Below, one piece after another: positions 60,168 through 64,000 of a stretch of DNA of 64,000 bases. The stretch's first letter is position 1; each line of letters begins with the position of its first letter. Position numbers and translations under genes: made by a program. Below the pieces are notes generated by a model. That model was not told the DNA's origin. It saw only the letters and a program-made list of their open reading frames with translations, and made no database searches. Source of the DNA: Microbispora catharanthi (GTDB lineage: Bacteria > Actinomycetota > Actinomycetes > Streptosporangiales > Streptosporangiaceae); the NCBI RefSeq assembly GCF_006334915.2, contig NZ_VDMA02000009.1, positions 124,001 through 188,000 of the forward strand, written 5' to 3'.

Positions 60168-60231
60168 CTCCAGCGGCCCGGCGGGGCCACGCGGCGGCGG
60201 AGCCGGGCGGGACACGTGGAAGGATGGCTTC

Positions 60232-60879
60232 GTGAGCCGACGGTTTGACTGTGCCGACCAGACTGAGCGGATGACCGGACTGGCCGAGGCGACCTCCTCG
60301 GTACGGCGGGGCGAGCTCGTGGTGTTTCCCACCGACACCGTCTACGGGATCGGCGCCGACGCCTTCACCCCTTCCGCCGTCAACGCGCTGCTGGAGGCGA
60401 AGGGCCGGGGCAGGGACATTCCCGTGCCCGTCCTCGTGGGCACCGTACGGGCCGCCAACGCCCTCGTGGAGAGCCTCGGGACGTACGGGCAGGACCTGGT
60501 GGACGCCTTCTGGCCCGGGCCGCTGACGCTCATCCTCAGGGCCAACCGGTCGCTGTCGTGGGACCTCGGCGACGCCAAGGGGACGGTCGCCGTCCGCATG
60601 CCGCTGCACCCGGTCGCGCTGGACCTCCTCAAGGAGACCGGCCCGATGGCGGTCTCCAGCGCCAACCGGTCCGGCAACCCGGCGGCCACCACGGTCGACG
60701 AGGCCGAAGAACAGCTCGGCGAGTCGGTGGACGTCTACCTCGACGGCGGCCCCCGCGACGACAACGTGCCGTCCACGATCGTCGACCTGACCACCGCCGT
60801 GCCCCGGGTGCTGCGCAAGGGCGCGATTCCCGTCGACAAGATCCGTGGCCTCGTGGGATACCTCGCGACCGAGGAGTGA
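60232..60879 (+). CDS. tsaC: L-threonylcarbamoyladenylate synthase
   Basis: 215 residues, GTG 60232 with GGAAGGA upstream. YrdC/Sua5 domain: RRGELVVFPTDTVYGIGADAFTPSAVNALLEAKGRGRDIPVPVLVGT, LVDAFWPGPLTLIL, VAVRMPLHP, AVSSANRSGNPAATT, and GGPRDDNVPSTIVDLT. Makes threonylcarbamoyl-AMP for t6A37 of tRNA. No C-terminal Sua5 domain is present, so it is the short TsaC form. Last gene of the conserved rho-prfA-prmC block. Confidence 0.94.
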   Translation: MSRRFDCADQTERMTGLAEATSSVRRGELVVFPTDTVYGIGADAFTPSAVNALLEAKGRGRDIPVPVLVGTVRAANALVESLGTYGQDLVDAFWPGPLTLILRANRSLSWDLGDAKGTVAVRMPLHPVALDLLKETGPMAVSSANRSGNPAATTVDEAEEQLGESVDVYLDGGPRDDNVPSTIVDLTTAVPRVLRKGAIPVDKIRGLVGYLATEE

Positions 60880-60894
60880 CCGCGATCCGAGCGT

Positions 60895-60915
60895 GCGTCT
60901 CATATGGTGAGACGC
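60895..60915 (+). terminator. Stem-loop after tsaC
   Basis: GCGTCTCA / TGAGACGC, a perfect 8-bp stem with loop TATGG, 16 bp after tsaC. It may be a terminator or an operator for the next gene. Confidence 0.45.
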
Positions 60916-61025
60916 CGTCGGGGCTCTGATCAGGGCGATCGATGCCGTCTGGCTATCGGGCTTCTTTACTGATGCCACCCCGGCTACCGTGAAGTGCGCC
61001 GATATCTCTGTGGAGGCGCGCGCCC

Positions 61026-63599
61026 ATGGCCAAGCTCGACGGGATGGATCCGAAGCTCGTCCGTGAGTTGCTGTCGGAGGTTCAGCACGCCGCGAAGCAG
61101 ATGGACGGCATCGAGGCCCGGGTCACCCAGTTGACGCGTACGGCAGGCGTCTCCGTGCACGTGACCCACCGGCCGTCGCAGGTCGCCGACGCGTGCTCGA
61201 CGATGGTCAAGGACGTCACGAACCGCGTGACCCTGCTGGAGAAGAAGGAGAAACAGCAGAGCACGGGCAAGGCCCCCACGGCCCGCGGGGCCTCCTTCAC
61301 GGAGGAGAGGGACACCACCGCGCCGGCGGACGATCCGGCGCCGAAGTCCGGCACGCAGGGCGACAAGGGCGACGCCAAGCCCGACCACAAGGCCGACGGC
61401 AAGTCCGACGGCAAGTCCGACCACAAAGCCGACCACAAGGCCGACCACAAGGCCGACGGCACATCTGGACACAAGGCCGACGCGAAGACCGGCGAGCACA
61501 AGACCGACGGCAAGTCCGACGCGAAGCCGGATGCCAAGCTCGAGGGCAAGGCGGCCCACGACAAGCACGACGCCGTCCGTACGTCGTCGCATGGTTCCGG
61601 CGATTCCGGCACGGCAGCGAAGGGTGAGGCCTCCCACCGGGCGCACAGCGCCGCCGACGGCGCGACCCGCGCGAACGGCAACGGCGGAGGTCGCGGCGTG
61701 GCCGAAGGGGAGCTCGCGGGCAAGCCCTCCTACGGCACCGTCGAGGGTTCCCTCGCCCAGATGCCCTCCTCGACACACGGTCCGGCCCACCCCGCCGACA
61801 CCGGTACGGGCGCGGGGACGCCTCCGGCCACCGGCGCGAGCGGCGACACCGGTGCGGGGACCGGCTCCGGTGCGGGCCAGGCGGGCGCCGACGGCGCCGC
61901 AGGCGGCACCGGCGACACGGGCGCGACCCGCGGCGACCCCGGCCAGGTTCACCAGCCCACCGGCCAGGGGCAGCCGGTCGGCGATGGTCAGGGTGTGGGG
62001 CAGGGCGTGGGCCAGGACCAGCCTGCAGGCCCGGGTCAGCCTGCCGGCGGAGATCAGATCGTGGGTCAGGATCAGGGCGCGAACCACGCGCAGCCCGTCG
62101 CCCAGGGGCAGGACCAGAACCCGGGGCAGGGGACTTCGGTCGATCCGAAAGCGGCCGGGGAGCGACCCTCCACGGGCGGAAACGACTCGGCGTTTTACGA
62201 CACCCCCGGCAAGGATCACCCGGACGACATCGACCCCGCCGGTCGGCAGGTGACAGTCGTCGACGGGGTCAAGGTCGTCAGCACCCCGATGAACCAGCCC
62301 AGCGCCGAGCACCCGCAGGGTGTCCAGCCGATCGACACGCCCGGCGTGGACGCGCAGACGGCGAGCGCCACCGGTGCGCACCCGGACGGGCCGCCCGGGT
62401 TGGTGCCACCCGCCGAGCCGACCAACCCGGCGGCGAACCAGCCTCCGCAACCCGGCCTCGCGCCCGGCGATCCCATGGGCGCCTACGTCGGCACGCCCGC
62501 GGACAACCTTTCCGGTGATCCGCTCGCGGCCGACACCCCGAACGCCGTGCAGGGGACTCCCGCCGGCCACGGCGCGGTGACGGCGAGCGCCGGCGGTCAT
62601 GCGTACACGGGCGACACGGCCGCAAGCGGTACGGCGACCGGGACAACGCATCCGGCGACCGCGGCGGGTGCCACCGGTACGGCCGATGCGACCCATGCGG
62701 CGCCCGGGGCGACCGGGACCGCTCACCCGGCGGGCACGACCGACGCGGCACCCGCGGCACCTGCGGGGACGAATGCGGCGAACGGCGCGGCTCACGTGGC
62801 CGGGACGGCAGGTGCCACGGGCACGACCGACGCGGCGCCCGCGACATCAGGCGCGACGGGTACGGTGACGGGCAGCCTGCAGGCGGTGGACGCTCCCGGC
62901 ACCGGGCACGCGGCGGGTACGACCGGCACGGTGACCGGCAGCCTGCCCGCGGTGGGGACGGCGGCCGGAGACGGCCACGTGGCCGGGACGGTGGGGGCCG
63001 CGGGCGCGACGGGGACCGGCGGCGATGGCGCGACGGGGGCCGGCGGCGATGGCGCGACGGGCCACACCGGGACGACCGGTGTGAGCGACAGGGCCGACGG
63101 CGCGGCCGGTACGAACGGGCGAGCGTGCGACAACGATGCCGCCACGGGCGCGATCGGGGCAGCCGGGGACGGCGCGGCGACGCATGACTCCGGCGCGTAC
63201 GGTGCGGGGACGCATGGTCATGGCATGCACGGTGCGGGAACGCATGGTCATGGCGCACACGGTGCGGCGGCACATCACGCGGGAACGAACAACGCGGGGA
63301 CCAACGGTGCGGCGGGGACGCCGGACACCGGCCAGGCTCCGGCTCCCGATCCCCGATCACTCGCCGCCGCGCAGCCCGGTGACGTGCTCACCTACCCCGC
63401 TCGCCACTCGGATGACGAGGCCGTGCCGCGCATGCTGGTGAACCACCATCGGGACATCGAGCCCATGGACATGCCGGACGTCGGCGTCCCGGAAGGGGAG
63501 TGGGGCAAGGGCGACTGGGTGGCCAGGAAGATCCAGCCCGACGGGCCCGCCGACCGCGTCGAAGCCGTCGAGGTCGTCATCGAGAAGCCGGAGAAGTGA
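61026..63599 (+). CDS. Large low-complexity protein with helical WXG100-like N-terminus
   Basis: 857 residues, ATG 61026, GGAGG 9 bases upstream. Residues 1-75 are two helices (MDPKLVRELLSEVQHAAKQMDGIEAR ... PSQVADACSTMVKDVTNRVTLLEKKEK) resembling the short WXG100/ESX-like helical hairpin although no WxG is evident. Then come Lys/Asp/His repeats (DHKADHKADHKADG), then ~650 residues of Gly/Ala/Thr/Pro/Gln. Isolated non-repetitive islands occur at ~365-430 (FYDTPGKDHPDDIDPAGRQVTVVDGVKVVSTPMNQP) and at the C-terminus (~770-857). No signal peptide. Function unknown. Confidence 0.8.
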   Translation: MAKLDGMDPKLVRELLSEVQHAAKQMDGIEARVTQLTRTAGVSVHVTHRPSQVADACSTMVKDVTNRVTLLEKKEKQQSTGKAPTARGASFTEERDTTAPADDPAPKSGTQGDKGDAKPDHKADGKSDGKSDHKADHKADHKADGTSGHKADAKTGEHKTDGKSDAKPDAKLEGKAAHDKHDAVRTSSHGSGDSGTAAKGEASHRAHSAADGATRANGNGGGRGVAEGELAGKPSYGTVEGSLAQMPSSTHGPAHPADTGTGAGTPPATGASGDTGAGTGSGAGQAGADGAAGGTGDTGATRGDPGQVHQPTGQGQPVGDGQGVGQGVGQDQPAGPGQPAGGDQIVGQDQGANHAQPVAQGQDQNPGQGTSVDPKAAGERPSTGGNDSAFYDTPGKDHPDDIDPAGRQVTVVDGVKVVSTPMNQPSAEHPQGVQPIDTPGVDAQTASATGAHPDGPPGLVPPAEPTNPAANQPPQPGLAPGDPMGAYVGTPADNLSGDPLAADTPNAVQGTPAGHGAVTASAGGHAYTGDTAASGTATGTTHPATAAGATGTADATHAAPGATGTAHPAGTTDAAPAAPAGTNAANGAAHVAGTAGATGTTDAAPATSGATGTVTGSLQAVDAPGTGHAAGTTGTVTGSLPAVGTAAGDGHVAGTVGAAGATGTGGDGATGAGGDGATGHTGTTGVSDRADGAAGTNGRACDNDAATGAIGAAGDGAATHDSGAYGAGTHGHGMHGAGTHGHGAHGAAAHHAGTNNAGTNGAAGTPDTGQAPAPDPRSLAAAQPGDVLTYPARHSDDEAVPRMLVNHHRDIEPMDMPDVGVPEGEWGKGDWVARKIQPDGPADRVEAVEVVIEKPEK

Positions 63600-63602
63600 C
63601 GC

Positions 63603-63812
63603 GTGCGAGTGACGTTCCCGCTCGGGCGGGATCGCCGCCAGGGCCCGCCTCCCAGGGACCGCCTCCGTGCGACTCGGGCGGCCGGGCCGGACGACGGTGC
63701 GGGGCGGGGCGACCGGATGCGCAGAGCCGGGCGGCGGCCCCCCGGGGTGCTCGGAGCAGGGCAGGCGACGACCAACGCCGGCGTGCTGGCCGGCTTCGCA
63801 CAGGAGGCGTGA
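63603..63812 (+). CDS. Small basic hypothetical protein
   Basis: 69 residues from GTG 63603, with GGAG ~9 bases upstream, 3 bp after the previous stop and 2 bp before the next start. Very Arg/Pro/Gly-rich (RVTFPLGRDRRQGPPPRDRL), ending TNAGVLAGFAQEA. Its position between two tightly spaced genes supports reality, but its composition also fits a chance open frame. Confidence 0.45.
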   Translation: MRVTFPLGRDRRQGPPPRDRLRATRAAGPDDGAGRGDRMRRAGRRPPGVLGAGQATTNAGVLAGFAQEA

Positions 63813-63814
63813 TC

Positions 63815-64000
63815 GTGAGTTATGTCGACCCGCCGGCGCCGACTCCGCTGCAGCCGGGGGAGACCCCGCCGGCGCCGTCGAGCACCGACCTGCTCTCGCC
63901 CGGCGGGCAGCCGACGGGATGGGTGTTCAACCCGGAGTACCAGAAGCTCGTCGACCTGTGGCTACAGGTGGTTCCGCTGATGGACCAGCTCACCAAGTCT
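63815..64000 (+). CDS. Hypothetical protein, 3' truncated by window
   Basis: GTG 63815 with AGGAGG 7 bases upstream; 62 codons to the window edge. Begins SYVDPPAPTPLQPGETPPAP, then WVFNPEYQKLVDLWLQVVPLMDQL, a predicted helix in which hydrophobic and charged residues alternate. The Pro-rich start followed by a helical segment suggests co-operation with the low-complexity gene upstream. No identification possible. Confidence 0.6.
   Translation, partial: MSYVDPPAPTPLQPGETPPAPSSTDLLSPGGQPTGWVFNPEYQKLVDLWLQVVPLMDQLTKS

Noticed and set aside
60984-62795. A 603-residue open frame antisense to the low-complexity gene
   Set aside because: Arises from the GC-rich repeats; translation is Arg/Gly/Ala-rich without structure, and the plus frame has a ribosome site and ordered terminal domains.

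Overview
The window is about 64 kb of very GC-rich actinomycete chromosome with strong G/C bias at codon third positions. F420-dependent oxidoreductase, SapA-like, NrtL, Erm and C+-type L31 genes, TAnnnT -10 boxes and several apparently leaderless genes point to the order Streptosporangiales. That placement is inference from gene content. No rRNA, tRNA, CRISPR array, insertion sequence or prophage was seen.

Layout. 0-3.4 kb: end of treZ, a NYN-domain protein, an orphan N6-adenine DNA methyltransferase and a MazG-type pyrophosphohydrolase. 3.5-10 kb: small protein, MFS exporter with divergent TetR, two tandem secreted carbohydrate esterases with CBM2 modules in mirrored order, SapA-like secreted protein. 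10-16.3 kb: YibE/F membrane protein, then a probable drug-response block of a GNAT acetyltransferase and an Erm 23S rRNA methyltransferase. Each has an upstream short peptide gene and a WhiB7-like promoter, and erm has a complete-looking four-segment translational attenuator. 16.3-21 kb: TetR/F420 oxidoreductase/MOSC unit, MerR/deacetylase pair, uracil-DNA glycosylase. 21-32 kb: ABC sugar importer with two binding proteins, PadR-controlled ABC exporter, trehalose synthase. 32-37 kb: asparagine-synthase-like protein, HigBA-type toxin-antitoxin pair, CgeB-like glycosyltransferase. 37-41 kb and 53-61 kb: the aspartate-family and translation block nrtL-lysA-hom // thrC-thrB-rho-rpmE-prfA-prmC-tsaC. 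41-53 kb: about 12 kb of cell-surface genes lying between hom and thrC. These are a Vgb-like propeller, two WxL-like secreted proteins with a DUF916-like membrane-anchored partner, a GntR/PH-domain pair, a GT39-type membrane glycosyltransferase, a NodB deacetylase and three GT2-type glycosyltransferases. 61-64 kb: a very low-complexity protein with an alpha-helical, WXG100-like N-terminus, a small gene and a truncated gene.

How it fits together. lysA, hom, thrC and thrB supply lysine and threonine/methionine precursors. rho, rpmE, prfA, prmC and tsaC are housekeeping transcription and translation genes; rho has a long structured leader with a short upstream gene overlapping its start codon, and rpmE has an exact SigR-type promoter. 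treZ, treS and the ABC importer suggest trehalose/maltose metabolism. The most notable candidates are the macrolide-type attenuator upstream of erm, the actinobacterial WxL/WxL-interacting-protein-like unit, the rho leader, the methyltransferase-MazG pair and the ABC permease with an inserted extracellular beta-sandwich domain.
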